From positions 3,038,001 through 3,102,000 of the forward strand of contig JAJQJQ010000002.1 of the NCBI GenBank assembly GCA_028622995.1: a stretch of 64,000 nucleotides of DNA. Direction: 5' to 3'. Below, piece after piece: positions 11,784 through 22,297 of this stretch (position 1 is its first letter; each line of letters opens with the position of its first letter). Below the pieces are notes generated by a model. It did no database searches, was not told where the DNA came from, and saw nothing but the letters and a program-made list of their open reading frames with translations. This DNA comes from Panagrolaimus kolymaensis. Taxonomy: Eukaryota; Nematoda; Chromadorea; Rhabditida; Panagrolaimidae. A program made the position numbers and the translations under genes.

Positions 11784-12305
11784 ATGGCACCAAAAGACTT
11801 AAAAACTTATTCAATTGATGAAGTTTCCAAGCATAATAGCTCAAATTCGTTATGGATTGTTTTAAATGATAAAGTTTATGATTTAACCAAATTTGCTCTT
11901 GAACATCCTGGTGGTGATGAAGTTTTATTGGGTTTAGGTTTGTTATTTAGGAGCCACTTTTCACTTATATTAATATTAAATTTTTAGCTGGTCAAGATGC
12001 AACTGAAAGCTTTAATGATGTTGGACATTCCGTTGATGCAAAAGGTTCGTTTTAATTTTTTTTCATTGAAGTGTTTATCATTAACAGTGAATTTTACAGA
12101 AATGGCAAAAGAATATTTAATTGGGAAAGTTGCTGATGATGAAAGCAAAAATGCTCGACAACCTATTATTACTGAATCTTCAAATGCTTCATGGGGTGAT
12201 ATATTTAGTAGTCCAACTTGGTCAAACTTTATAATTCCTGTTGGCATCGCTGCATTAGTTTATATCACATATAAAAGCGCTCAACGACTTTTTCCATCCA
12301 TTTAA
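11784..12305 (+). CDS. Tail-anchored cytochrome b5
   Basis: Classical microsomal-type cytochrome b5, electron donor for fatty-acid desaturases and other ER enzymes. Three exons (11784-11936, about 11988-12043, about 12101-12305). The heme domain shows [27 protein letters not shown] and, across the second exon, [14 protein letters not shown], so both axial His and the HPGG motif are intact. A linker rich in Asp/Ser/Asn leads to a C-terminal hydrophobic helix ([19 protein letters not shown]) and a short basic tail, a tail-anchor arrangement for ER or outer mitochondrial membrane. It is paralogous to the soluble gene just upstream. HSD17B8 starts 195 bp downstream on the same strand, so the two may be co-transcribed. 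Confidence 0.92.
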
Positions 12306-12499
12306 TATCTTTGTTTTGTTTTTAATGTAATTATTTCATATCTTAGAAAGTTAAAAAGTTTTAAATAAAAAGTATTAGAATTTTCTTTTATATTGTTAAA
12401 AATGCTGACAGTTTATTCCCTGTATAAAATACATAAATAAAGATTAATAAATTTGCATTTCGACAGTGCTAATTTAGTGCGTTTAATTTTTATTCAACA

Positions 12500-13466
12500 A
12501 TGGCAAATTTAGTTAGTGGTAAATTAGGCCTTGTTACTGGAGGTGGTAGCGGCATTGGAAAGCATATTGCTCAAGTAAAATGGAATTATAATAAAATAAT
12601 ATTTTAATCAAACCAAACAAAAGTTGTTTTAGGTGCTTGCTCGTCATGGAGCTTCTGTTTTAGTTGTTGATATTCAAGAACAGGCTGCAAAAGAAACCGT
12701 TGAATCTCTTATTAAAGGTATATATTGTAAAAAAGCTTTAATAAAGTAAAAATTTGCAGAAAATTCAAAAGGAAAATTTGCGGCTTTCGCTGCTGATGTT
12801 TCACAAAGAGATGAAGTTGATAACCTTCAAAAATATTTTGTTCAAAGTTTTGCTAAAGAATCACCCGATTTCTTAGTAAATAGCGCAGGAATAACTCGAG
12901 ATTCATTTCTTATTAAAATGAATGATCAACAATATGATGATGTTCTTAATGTAAACCTCAAATCCATTTACATGGTAACCACAAAACAATAATATCCCTA
13001 ATATGTAACCATTAGAAATGCTTTCAGCTCAATCAAGCATTTGCTCGCCTTGCAATTGAATATAAAAAGCCTCAATCAATTGTAAATATTTCTTCCATAG
13101 TTGGAAAAACAGGAAACATTGGTCAAACAAATTATGCTGCATCAAAAGCCGGTGTTATTGGATTTAGCAAATCCGCTGCTAAAGAGCTGTCACGTTACAA
13201 TATTCGAGTTAATTGCATTATTCCTGGATTTATTCAAACTCCAATGACAGAAAAAATTCCTGAAAAGGTCCTTGAAAAAATATGTAAGAATATACCTCTT
13301 GGACGAATGGGAACAGGAGTCGAAGTTGCGGTAAAAAATTTTTTTTTAAATTCCATCCATTAATAAAATAAGATCTTTTTAGAATGCTGCATTGTTTTTA
13401 TGTAGTGATTTAAGCTCATACATGACAGGAGCTCAAGTTGAAGTAACTGGTGGGCTCGACATGTAA
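12500..13466 (+). CDS. HSD17B8: HSD17B8-type short-chain dehydrogenase (3-oxoacyl-ACP reductase / 17-beta-HSD 8)
   Basis: NAD(P)-dependent short-chain dehydrogenase; vertebrate HSD17B8 forms, with CBR4, the mitochondrial 3-ketoacyl-ACP reductase and also oxidises estradiol. The Rossmann motif TGGGSGIGK, the NSAG motif, the catalytic Ser in VNISSIVGKTGN and the YxxxK in QTNYAASKAGVIGFSKSA are all present, followed by RVNCIIPGFIQTPMTEKIP and an end of the form GAQVEVTGGLDM. This set, in particular NISSIVGK-GN-GQTNYAASKAGVIG, is close to human HSD17B8. Five exons with introns near 12574-12632, 12719-12760, 12973-13027 and 13332-13381. It ends convergently with the PIN4 gene, stops 88 bp apart, so 3' UTRs may overlap. 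Confidence 0.9.
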
Positions 13467-13554
13467 AATATGTATTTTTAGGCCAAAAATGTATTACAAT
13501 ATTTTATTTGTTTACAATAATAACAGACAGAACAATAAATAATAGTTTCATAAA

Positions 13555-13991
13555 TTACTTTTTACCTTCAACCATAATAATATGATATCCAAATTTTGTT
13601 TTAACTGGAGGATCGGTGTAAATTGGATTGTCGATTTTACTGATTGGAAGTGAAAAAGCGGAGTCTTGAAAGGCTCCGACCATGGAACCACGAATCATCC
13701 ACCCCAAATCACCTAAAATGCATTTAATTCTAATTAATATGTACACATAACAATAATCTAACCTCCAGACCGAGCTTTATCTTCACTAAATTGAGTCGCA
13801 ACATCATTGAATTTTGCTCCAGCTTTGAGTTTTTCTAATGCTTCCAAAATTTTTGACTGTTTTTCGCATAGAATATGACGAACTTTTACTGATGTACCTC
13901 CTTTAGCTTCCTTTTCTTTTTTATCAGCAGATCCACCAGCATCCCCACCAGCACCTTTAGCAGGAGGCTTTTTAGCATTTTTAGGTGGCAT
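13555..13991 (-). CDS. pinn-4: Parvulin peptidyl-prolyl isomerase, PIN4 type
   Basis: Parvulin-fold prolyl isomerase (Par14/PIN4), linked in animals to ribosome biogenesis and chromatin. Two exons (13991-13763 and 13713-13555). The N-terminal tail is Lys/Gly/Ala-rich ([16 protein letters not shown]), as in Par14. The catalytic domain shows [39 protein letters not shown] and a C-terminus ending [16 protein letters not shown], all diagnostic of parvulins. No WW domain and no phosphate-binding basic loop, so it is PIN4 rather than PIN1. The ATG sits two bases after an ATTGTAG acceptor, 160 bp downstream of the KIN17 stop on the same strand: likely the second gene of an operon. Confidence 0.92.
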
Positions 13992-14151
13992 TTCTACAAT
14001 ATTAATATAAAATATAAACGAAATGCGAAAAGTTATATTAGTATGTAAATGGCAACTTCCATAAATAAAACTAAAGAACAAAATTAAAATTCCACTTTTT
14101 TATTAACCAAACACTTTGTACAACATAAAATTTAAAACAACAACAAAAAAA

Positions 14152-15467
14152 TTAAACAAGTTTAGATGCATCTTCATAAGCAACTGTAACTACTCGACCA
14201 TGTCGTAAGCCTTCTTTTAGCTTCAAAACCAATGAAAAATCCTTTTCTTTAATTTCAAGAAGAGATGCTTTCGTTCCACTGTATGCGCCATTAACAATCA
14301 TCATGTCTTTACCAATGGCAGGAATAACGGTTTCAAGATGATTTTGGTCGAGTTTGAGAATATCTGAAAAATTATTCGTTAATGCTGGGTTATGAAAAAA
14401 AAAATAAACAAACCTCCATCAACGTCAACTTTAGCTGTATATTTGTCAACCAGATCAATGATTTGCCCCTTCGCTTTATAATATTCTGAGCCCAGTTTCT
14501 TTGTCATAACTTTAACAATAATTCCTTCATAAAGCCAATAATCCTTCCTATTTTTCCTTTCTTTATACCGTTCTTCTTCTTCCATAATTTTATCAAGAGC
14601 TGATTTCTTTGAGCTACTTGCTTCATATCTAGAAGAGCTTGGCCTTTTAGTTGCTTCTTTTTCTTTCGGAACATCAAACACTTTCATTGGCGTCAACTCT
14701 TCTTTACCATCATTAGATTTCAACATGCTTTTAGGAGCCAAAGAAATTTTAATTTTGTCTTCATCATTTTCACGTATTAGTTCCCGTTGTACTGGTTCTT
14801 CTTCAGCAATACCTGCTTCCTTCTCCTTTTCTAAAGCTCGATTGATTTGTCGATCAAGAAGTTCACCATTTCTGTCTTCTTCATCTTTTTCTTTCTTTGC
14901 ACGTTGGATAATTTTATTTCGACGAAGTTCTTCTTCTTGATCGATGTATTGAATATACCATCCTTTTTCAGTTTGATCAATTTTGCACTTTCCACTGCTA
15001 CGAAGGTACAAAACAAAACCAGTCAGAGTATGCCATACTGTGGAATTCATGTGAACGTGGCCTTTATCTTTGATAACTTCTTGATAAACTTCATTTGCTC
15101 GTATCCGTTTAGTTCCAAATTGATGTCGAAGAATCTAAAATATTTTTAATTAAAGAAGCTTATGAAATGGTATAACATACTCTCATGAAAGACGACTCGA
15201 AATCTTGGGAAAATTCACGGAGGTAAGAATTTTGATTTTCGGCAAAAAGCAAAAGTTGACGTTGATGGCTTTCACTGGTTAGATGACATTTAAATCCATT
15301 TTGATCACGGCATTGTTTATTGCACATTTGACAGAACCTGAAAAATAAAAACTAATTTTATCAAACATGCTTGTGGAAAAAGAAACTTACCATTTCAGCT
15401 TCTGAAGACCCTTTGATTTGACTTTGTTGGCAATAGACTTCGCAGAACCTTTTTCAGCTCGTGGCAT
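14152..15467 (-). CDS. kin17: KIN17 DNA/RNA-binding protein
   Basis: Nuclear zinc-finger protein associated with DNA replication, repair and the spliceosome. It starts MPRAEKGSAKSVANKVKSKG at 15467. A C2H2 finger follows in the second exon (CQMCNKQCRDQNGFKCHL ending SESH), then the KIN17 winged helix (REFSQDFESSFMRILRHQFG, TVWHTLTGFVLYLRSSGK), a charged coiled region rich in Glu/Lys/Arg, and a C-terminal tandem SH3/KOW-like part (DYWLYEGIIVKVMTKKLG; DKDFSLVLKLKEGLRHGRVV-like). Five exons, introns about 50 bp. It is divergent to the mitoguardin gene, only 280 bp away, and heads a probable operon with PIN4. Confidence 0.93.
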
Positions 15468-15747
15468 AATTAAGCTTTTAAAAAAATATTAGAATTTTTC
15501 TCAAAAAAAAACTAATTAACTTTTTCAATCAAAGTTGTTGGAAAACAAAGAAACAAAAAAATTTGGAAATTTTTTCAATCGTATATGGATAATATTGCGC
15601 GCAACTTGCGATTCTCAATTTATCTTGAATTTTTTTCGAACGAAAAAAGTTTGAAAGAAAAATTTTCATTTCACTTCTTGAAGTTTTTGGTTTTATTATC
15701 GTTTAATTAATTTTTAATTAGCTATACATTAATTCTTTTCATGGTTG

Positions 15748-17314
15748 ATGATGTCGAAGCTTATTAGCAGTATACCATGGCCACCATCAAGAAAAGTCAT
15801 AATAACAACTGCTGGAATTGCTGGAGGCCTTGCTGCTTTTGAATTTTTTAGAAGGTAAGATTATTATTAAATTTTTATTTTTTCTTATTCCAAAAAACTG
15901 ATGTAAAATTTTTAGATGGTATTTTTCAACATCCCGTCATTCTCGAAGGATATCCAGATTACCTGATGAGTTAGAAGGTTAGTGGCACCTTTTATTCACT
16001 CGTCTTTTTTTTACGAAGCTGTATGATTTTTAGCATTCGATTCTCTTGGAACAACCATTTTGTATTTGGAAAAATTACTTAGCGAATTAGAAAAAGTTAA
16101 ATATTCCTCAGAATTACAAAGAAATCGATATGAATTAATTCATTCCATTTTAATTCGATTGAAAGGTGCCAAAAATGATTTTGATAAATTCCGAAAGAAT
16201 GACTATGAAGTCAAACAGAATAATACTGAAGACATTGGTTGGTTTTTTTCACTTCTTTATATTAATTCTAATAGACATTTTTAGCAAGAACTTTATGGTA
16301 CAGTGCACAAACACCTCGAGCAAGTACACTTTCTGTTCTCAGTGATGATAGCTTTGTTTCAGCTGCTGAGGATTTTGTAAGTTCTTTAATTTTGTTTCAC
16401 TTTTTAACTATTAAAGATTTTAGGATACCGGTAGATTGGCTGATTTTGACTCCAATTCAATAAGTCTTGATTTCGCCGAGCTTGGTTTCTATAAAGAAGG
16501 TGTTAAACAAGTTCTAGAAAAGAATGTTCACGTTCGAAAATTTCGAACTGAATTTTGTGGATGTGATTCGGATGATGATTTTCTTGCAAAAGTTTATTGT
16601 TTGCGGAAAGCCTTTGATCAAATTTTCTCGGATGAAAATAATCGACATTGGTTCGTTCAACAAGGAAGAATTGTTTTCTCTGATCTCATGCGTCAAGATG
16701 GAAAAAATCCTGGTGAATTTCTTGCTGCTTATGACAAATTTATGGATTACTTAAATGATTCCAATAATTCTGAAAGGACTAAAAGAGAATTAGAATTACG
16801 CAAAGTTGAAGCTGTCAATATTTGGGATGTCTTATTTGATTTCGTTTTACTCGATTCTTTTGAAGATCTCAAGAAGCCGCCATCTGCAATCAGCGCCTTA
16901 TTTAAAAATCCATTCTTTAGCCGTTCCTTGAAAGAATCAACTCTCAATAGTCTTATTTGGAGTGTCATCAAAGTTAAAAGACAAAAGTTGCTGGATACTG
17001 ATGGCTTTATAAGTAATTTCTATGACGTCTCTCAAGTTGTTACACCAATTCTCGTTTATGCTTTCTTCGGTGATGGACCAAAAGCATTCCAAGAATTATG
17101 TCTTTACTTAAAAGTATATTTAATTTTTACTTTAACGCAATTAAAACTCTTCTTTTTTTAGGAAAGTGTAAACACCTTTGTTGCTGAAATTTTTAATCTT
17201 CAAAAAGTTCGATACACCTCTCTTGATGACCTTGCCGAAGACGTTCAAAGACTCTTGGAAACTCGATTAGAAACTTTACACGTTAAAATTACAAATGAGC
17301 TTATTCCTGCATAA
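15748..17314 (+). CDS. miga-1: Mitoguardin (MIGA/FAM73) mitochondrial outer-membrane protein
   Basis: Mitoguardins are outer-membrane proteins that promote mitochondrial fusion and ER-mitochondria lipid transfer. The start is one of two adjacent ATGs at 15748. An N-terminal hydrophobic helix (VIITTAGIAGGLAAFEFF) is followed by a basic stretch (RHSRRISRL) and Ser-rich regions. The conserved C-terminal domain begins about 16430 and contains NIWDVLFDFVLLDSFEDLKKPPSA, NSLIWSVIKVKRQKLLDTDGFI and FYDVSQVVTPILVYAFFGDG, which correspond to the FAM73 domain. Seven exons. Followed 160 bp downstream by SGT1 on the same strand; an AATAAAATAC polyadenylation-type signal lies at about 17357. Confidence 0.85.
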
Positions 17315-17474
17315 AATGTGTATTACATAGATTAATTTTAGAGTTGTTATGATTTGCAATAAAATACAATGCTTATAAATTTTGTTTATTCTTTAAAGTG
17401 TTTTAAACACTATAATATTTTTTATATATGTGCTGGGATTTTAACTCTTCTCCCTTCTTTTAGGAAAGAACATA

Positions 17475-18064
17475 ATGACGTCTTCAAATGTGAAACTTGA
17501 ATATTATCAAACTGACTCCAAAGTTGTTGTTACTTTGTTTGAGAAAAACTTGGATGAATCTAAACTGAATGTCATGTGTGAACCCAAACGTCTAAAAGTT
17601 ACTGTTGGCGATAAAGTTCTTCTCAATACATCACTCGATGGCGAAGTATTATCGAATGAAGTTATGTACCTTGTCAAACCAAAAAAAGTAGTTTTTATTT
17701 TTGAAAAATGGTTTTTTACGAATGATTTTTTCAGGTGGTAATTACTTTAAAAAAGAAAGAGAGTCGTCATTGGAATACTTTAGAAGACAAAACGAAAGAC
17801 GAAGAAGATGCCAAGAAAGCCCCTACTGATAAATGGACCAAAATGGCACGAGAAGTTGAAGAGGAAGAAGCTGAACAACAGGACATTCAAGGTGTATTCC
17901 AAAATATTTTCAAAAATTGTGACGATAATGCTAAACGTGCTATGCTGAAATCTTACACTGAAAGTAAAGGAACTGTTCTAAGCACAAATTGGGCTGATAT
18001 TGGGAAAAAGAAAACTGATATTAAACCACCAGATAGCATGGAATATGTTCCTCCTGAAATTTAA
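17475..18064 (+). CDS. sgt-1: SGT1 co-chaperone (CS + SGS domains, no TPR)
   Basis: HSP90 co-chaperone that also binds SKP1. Two exons joined at VKPKK/VVITLKKK. The CS (p23-like) domain occupies roughly residues 5-85 (VKLEYYQTDSKVVVTLFEKN to LKKKESRHWNTL). The SGS domain follows, with GVFQNIFKNCDDNAKRAMLKSY and the signature SKGTVLSTNWADIGKKK ending PPDSMEYVPPEI. The N-terminal TPR domain of human SUGT1 and plant SGT1 is absent. The ATG is 12 bases after a CTTTTAG acceptor and lies 160 bp after the mitoguardin stop, the hallmark of an internal operon gene. Confidence 0.93.
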
Positions 18065-18253
18065 AATGAAATGTATCTTCTTCGTAAGTTCTTATTATCT
18101 ACGCGTTGATTGTTTTTAAAACTTTTTGATGTACTTTATGAATAAATCTTTGTTAAAGTCTTTTTGGTTTTTTGTTTCCATCGTTCTGATCGATTTTTAT
18201 TTGAAAAATAAGCGAATTTTACTGTTTTTTATAAGTATTTTTTGTTGGCAGAA

Positions 18254-18831
18254 ATGGATATCGATAATGAAAAAGCTGCGTTAAAGCCTAAAATGAACCC
18301 AAGGTAAAAAATTTTTATTTTAAGTTTTAGTAATGTGTTATTTTTTATAGCAAAATGGAGTTTATGCTACCTGATGAATTTGAATTCAATGTCCTGAAAA
18401 AATCCACAGAAAAACATGATCCAAAAAAGAAAACGAAGCAGCAAAAACGAGATACTTTTCGCGGTCGAGATTACAAAGCTCTTCTCAAAAAAGCTGAAGA
18501 TCGTAAACAACGTATTGAAAAGTTGAAGGAAATTGCACCTGAAAAGGCTGTAGCTTTAGAAGGCAACATCAAATTTGATAAAGCACTACGTCAAGCAACT
18601 GGAGAAAAAGTCAAAGACAATATCGAATTTTTGAAGAAAGGTATTAAACGAAAAGAAAAAATGAAGGAACGAACTAAAAAGAAATGGCAAGCTCGAAAAC
18701 AAATTGAAAATAAAGAAAAGTCTAAGAAGCAAACAAAGCGCAGAATGAATATCGAAAAAAGAAAGGATACTAAGAAGGAAAATAAAATCAAGAAGGCAAG
18801 AAAAAGAGGCCGTGTTGTTATTGCATCTTAA
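18254..18831 (+). CDS. SURF6: SURF6-like nucleolar protein
   Basis: Small, very basic protein resembling the conserved C-terminal domain of surfeit locus protein 6 (yeast Rrp14), involved in ribosomal RNA processing. Two exons (18254-18303 and 18351-18831). Visible family features: FRGRDYKALLKKAEDRKQRIEKL, DNIEFLKKGIKRKEKMKERT and KKKWQARKQIENKEKSKKQ, with the end KKARKRGRVVIAS. Almost the whole second half is Lys/Arg-rich alpha-helix. It is shorter than vertebrate SURF6, consisting of little more than the core domain. The ATG lies three bases after a TTGGCAG acceptor, 190 bp past the SGT1 stop; it is the third gene of the probable operon. Confidence 0.83.
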
Positions 18832-19016
18832 TGAATGTTTCATATTTTGTTGTTGATTTTTATGTTTGGTGTGTTTGAAATAAAACTAAAAATGTTAATG
18901 AGTTAATTGTGTAACAGGGTTTATCTCCCTTGATATTTACTTTCTTTGTTTTTTTACTTTTGTGATTTTATCTAAATTTTTGATATCAAGTGAAACCTGA
19001 TCCATATCTTGAAGAA

Positions 19017-19665
19017 ATGAGTCAGAAATTTGAAGATATTGCTGATACAATTTCTCCAGCTCAATGGGGTTTCGAACCCGAAGCTTTAGAGCATTTACGA
19101 AAAACCCGTCATAGAGCTGTCGCAAAAGCTGTACCGGCATCAACTTTGAAAGAAATGCCGAAAAAAGAATTGGCGAGAATTGGTCGTCTTCTTGGGCCTT
19201 CATGTGATACCGTTACTCAAACCATGGATTGGGTTCGATCCACACATTTAGGTACAACTGGTGTCCCAAAAAATGTTCAACATCCAAAGAAAACGAAAAG
19301 CGATGACAATCAAGAAAATGGAAATGAATCAATTACCGAAGAAAACGAGAATGTCCAAGAAAACAAAATGGAGAAGGATTCGAAAACTCTTGAAAGGTAA
19401 CGAATATAACGTTGGAGCAGTGTAATAACTAATTTTCAGAGAACAAAAGATCGCTGCTATTTTAAAAGCAAAAGGCGTTGGTAAAAGACAACAAAAAAAG
19501 ATGAACAAGAACGCTAAAAAGAAGATGGCTAAAACTTCCATCCTTGATGCTAAAAATCCAATGGCCAAAAAGAAAAAAAAGGTTGATCAATTGAAGGTTA
19601 GAAACATCAAAAATTCCAAAAAAGCAAATAAAGCTAAAAATGAAAAAAAGAAAAAAGCTTCATAA
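19017..19665 (+). CDS. Lysine-rich basic protein, unrecognised (last gene of cluster)
   Basis: I do not recognise a named family. The first ATG in frame is 19017; the frame is open up to an AG at 18989-18990, so either this is a trans-splice site or a short upstream exon exists. Two exons (to 19396, and from 19440). The first part is mixed (DTISPAQWGFEPEALEHLRK, RHRAVAKAVPASTL, KKELARIGRLLG), followed by an acidic Asn/Glu linker. The second exon is strongly basic (GVGKRQQKKMNKNAKKKMAK; repeated KK and AKK), typical of nucleolar ribosome-assembly factors. The position directly after SURF6 supports a nucleolar role, but that is inference only. Confidence 0.7.
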
Positions 19666-20495
19666 TGATTCGATTGTTGGTGTTTGTTGATTTACATTTT
19701 ATGTATTTGTTAAGTTTGAAATAAAAAGATTATTTTAGCCATTGTTTTTTGTTTTGTTTTGTTTTGTTTTGTTTTGTTGCTAATTCTCACATGATTAAAA
19801 ATACACCAAATCGAACTGTTGGAAAGCAGCAACCAGCTAATGGTAAAAGATACTAGGAACATTGTAAAACCTTAGGAAAGATCAGTCAATGTGGAATCAA
19901 GTTGAATGGTATGAGCAACTGCAGATTTTACTTTGTATCATTCCAACCTCATATACCTTTACATCCTACATCATTATTAGACAACGACCAAATTCATAAA
20001 TACGTTATACAATGTATTTACTTACCACGGACAAGCACATTTACATATAATTATATTTTCACACTCTGAACACTCTGAGAAGGCTCTCGGTTAAATACAT
20101 AGTATTTTCTAATTAACATAAGACACATTCCACCAGGCAACGTGAGCTGGGATTAAGTGCAAAGATCATTTAATAAAACCAAGCTAAAGAGGAAAACAAA
20201 TTTCTAAGATTAACCAGGAAAGTGGTGGCAGTTGGAACTTTAAAAAAAATTGGATGAAGAAAAAAATGAAGAGGATATTCCGATTGATTTGATAAAACTC
20301 ATTGACTCTCGTGTTTTTTCATAGCTTCTTGTAAATTTAAAATAAAACTTTTAACATCGTAGAAAGAGCCCAAAGTTGGAACAATAAAATTTATTTTATG
20401 AGAGAAAAAGTTACAAAAAAAAAACAATTAACAAAAAACAATTAAGGTGAGATGTTTAAAAGTATATACATTAAAAAAAGTAAATGAGAAAGTTT
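19666..20495. other. Intergenic region between lysine-rich gene and NEK-like kinase (convergent ends)
   Basis: No coding exon is supported. It contains an AATAAA at about 19720, a GTTTT pentanucleotide run (listed separately), and then about 500 bp (19800-20300) of more even base composition than the usual T-rich spacers, without open frames of note. The latter could be 3' UTR or a noncoding RNA; nothing in it is diagnostic. Confidence 0.4.
19744..19778. repeat. (GTTTT)n pentanucleotide microsatellite
   Basis: About six to seven tandem copies of GTTTT just downstream of the polyadenylation-type signal of the lysine-rich gene. A simple-sequence repeat with no sign of function. Confidence 0.9.
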
Positions 20496-21548
20496 TCAAG
20501 GAATAACCATAGAATGAATTTGAGCAACAGCAGTTAACATTGGTGGAGTTTGAAGAATTCCTGAAAATTAAGTTCATTAATTTACACGAATAATATTAAT
20601 TAATAAATAAACATTTACCTTCAATAGTTGGACGTTGATGAGGATCAATTGATAAGCATTGAGTAAAAACCTTTTTAAGGATCTCATTCCAAGTTTGAGA
20701 AGGTTCACGAAATTGCTTTTTGTTTATCTTCGTTGTGATTATCGCATTTGATCCAGCGAAAGCTCTTTCAAGTTCGTACAATTCATATAAAACACAACCA
20801 AGTGCCCATATATCCACTTCGATACCATAAGATGCTCCTAAAAATGTTACGTTAAAGCACTAGAGCATATTGTAAAAAGATAAACATACCATTAATAACT
20901 TCAGGAGGCATGTAATAACTTGTTCCACGAAAATCGTTCTTCTGTTCATTGTTATTACGGATGATTTTTGAAATCCCAAAGTCAGCTAATTTTGCGATGC
21001 TTTTGGTTCGATTGAGAAGAATATTTTCTGGTTTTAAATCACGATGAATAACATTTTTGTAATGAAGATGCTCCAATGCCATGATAATCTAAAAAGAAAA
21101 AGCATAATCAATGAATGCTTCAACGCAAAAAGTTAATAAACATACTTGAGCAAAGTAAGTAAAAATTTGATGTTCAGAAAAATAGCTTCGTGGATTGCAT
21201 TGTTTACGTTGTTGAATTTCATTACCAAGACTTCCACCTTCAGCATATTGCATAACAATGCAAAACATTGGACCATCAATGAAAGATTCATAAAGACCAA
21301 CAACAAATGGATGACTGCATTTTTGAAGGATTTGAGCTTCGGCTAAAATACAATCAGTAAAAAAAGCTCGTAAAAAATCATGACTTACCAAGTTGATCTT
21401 GTTTCACCTTCATTTTCACCGTTTTAATCACCACTCTTGTTTTCAAATCATCCTTACAATTTTCATACACACAGCAAATACCTTGAGCACCATGTTGAAG
21501 TTCTTTGATAAATTTATATTGTTGAAGAGTTTTCGGAATTGAATCCAT
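20496..21548 (-). CDS. NEK-like serine/threonine kinase
   Basis: Compact protein kinase of roughly 280 residues, essentially only a catalytic domain. Start MDSIPKTLQQYKFIKELQHG; glycine loop GAQGICCVYE; the ATP-anchoring Lys is in RVVIKTVKMK. The catalytic loop is VIHRDLKPENILL, the Mg loop LADFGISK, and the activation segment ends GTSYYMPPEV (PPE instead of APE). VDIWALGCVLYELYELERAF and the final SIDPHQRPTIEGIL are characteristic of NEK kinases. Five exons; introns near 21391-21440, 21090-21144, 20837-20888 and 20562-20620. No regulatory coiled coil or RCC1 tail is present. It is divergent to RPN1 across about 750 bp. Confidence 0.85.
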
Positions 21549-22297
21549 TTTAATCGGATCAAAAAAACAGAAAATTTCTGTTTAACAAAAGAAAAAATAA
21601 CCGATTGTTTTTGGGTAGAAAAAGGCCATTCTTCGATTACAAAATTTATCTCTTAGACGGATGACGCCAAAAAAGGAGCAAAGCAATTTGCCTTTGAGCT
21701 ATAAAAGAAAACAACTGTGAAAAGTTTTTTAAAAAGGTCACGATAATTTCTGTTTGAAATAAAGCAATTTATTTATTTTACATTAACTTTAAAAAATGAA
21801 TACATAGGCTTCAATTTAAAAAAAGAAGGAATTATCAACAAACTAAAGTATTTCATTGGGATTAAAAATATTAATTTATTAGAAGATGATGAAACAAGAG
21901 CTGGTTTATTTTGCCTTTTAGAAGAACCTATTAACTTTAAACGTAACAGTATACTTCATTCAAAAATTTGAAACTCGCTATTTCCTATAGGGAATAGCTT
22001 TTGTCGAAAATGATGACAATTTTTTGGGTAAACATTTATTGCTTTGGTTTTTCATACCTTGCACTTTTCAAACTTTACCATTTTTTAGACCACCTTTTTT
22101 CTACCATTTTTCCACAGATCATGTTCATTTATTTATTGCCTAATAAAACCCAACCCAGATTTACATATTTTTCTTTGCCATTCACATTTATTATCGCTTG
22201 CGTGTTTTTGTTTATTTCTCACATTATCACGTTCATTGTCACTCATTTGCGGTTGATTTTTAGGAAGCAACTTCAAAAAATTCAACAAAACTTCAAA
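21549..22297. other. Divergent promoter region between NEK-like kinase and rpn-1
   Basis: Contains T-rich sequence and a 114-codon hydrophobic plus-strand open frame (22001-22345) which I read as 5' UTR/promoter because the rpn-1 start follows a TTTTTAG acceptor at about 22263. No recognisable control element. Confidence 0.45.

Noticed and set aside
19225..19240. GGTTCGATCC-type sequence resembling a tRNA B box
   Set aside because: Located within the coding exon of the lysine-rich gene, with no A box or acceptor stem partner. No tRNA found in the window.
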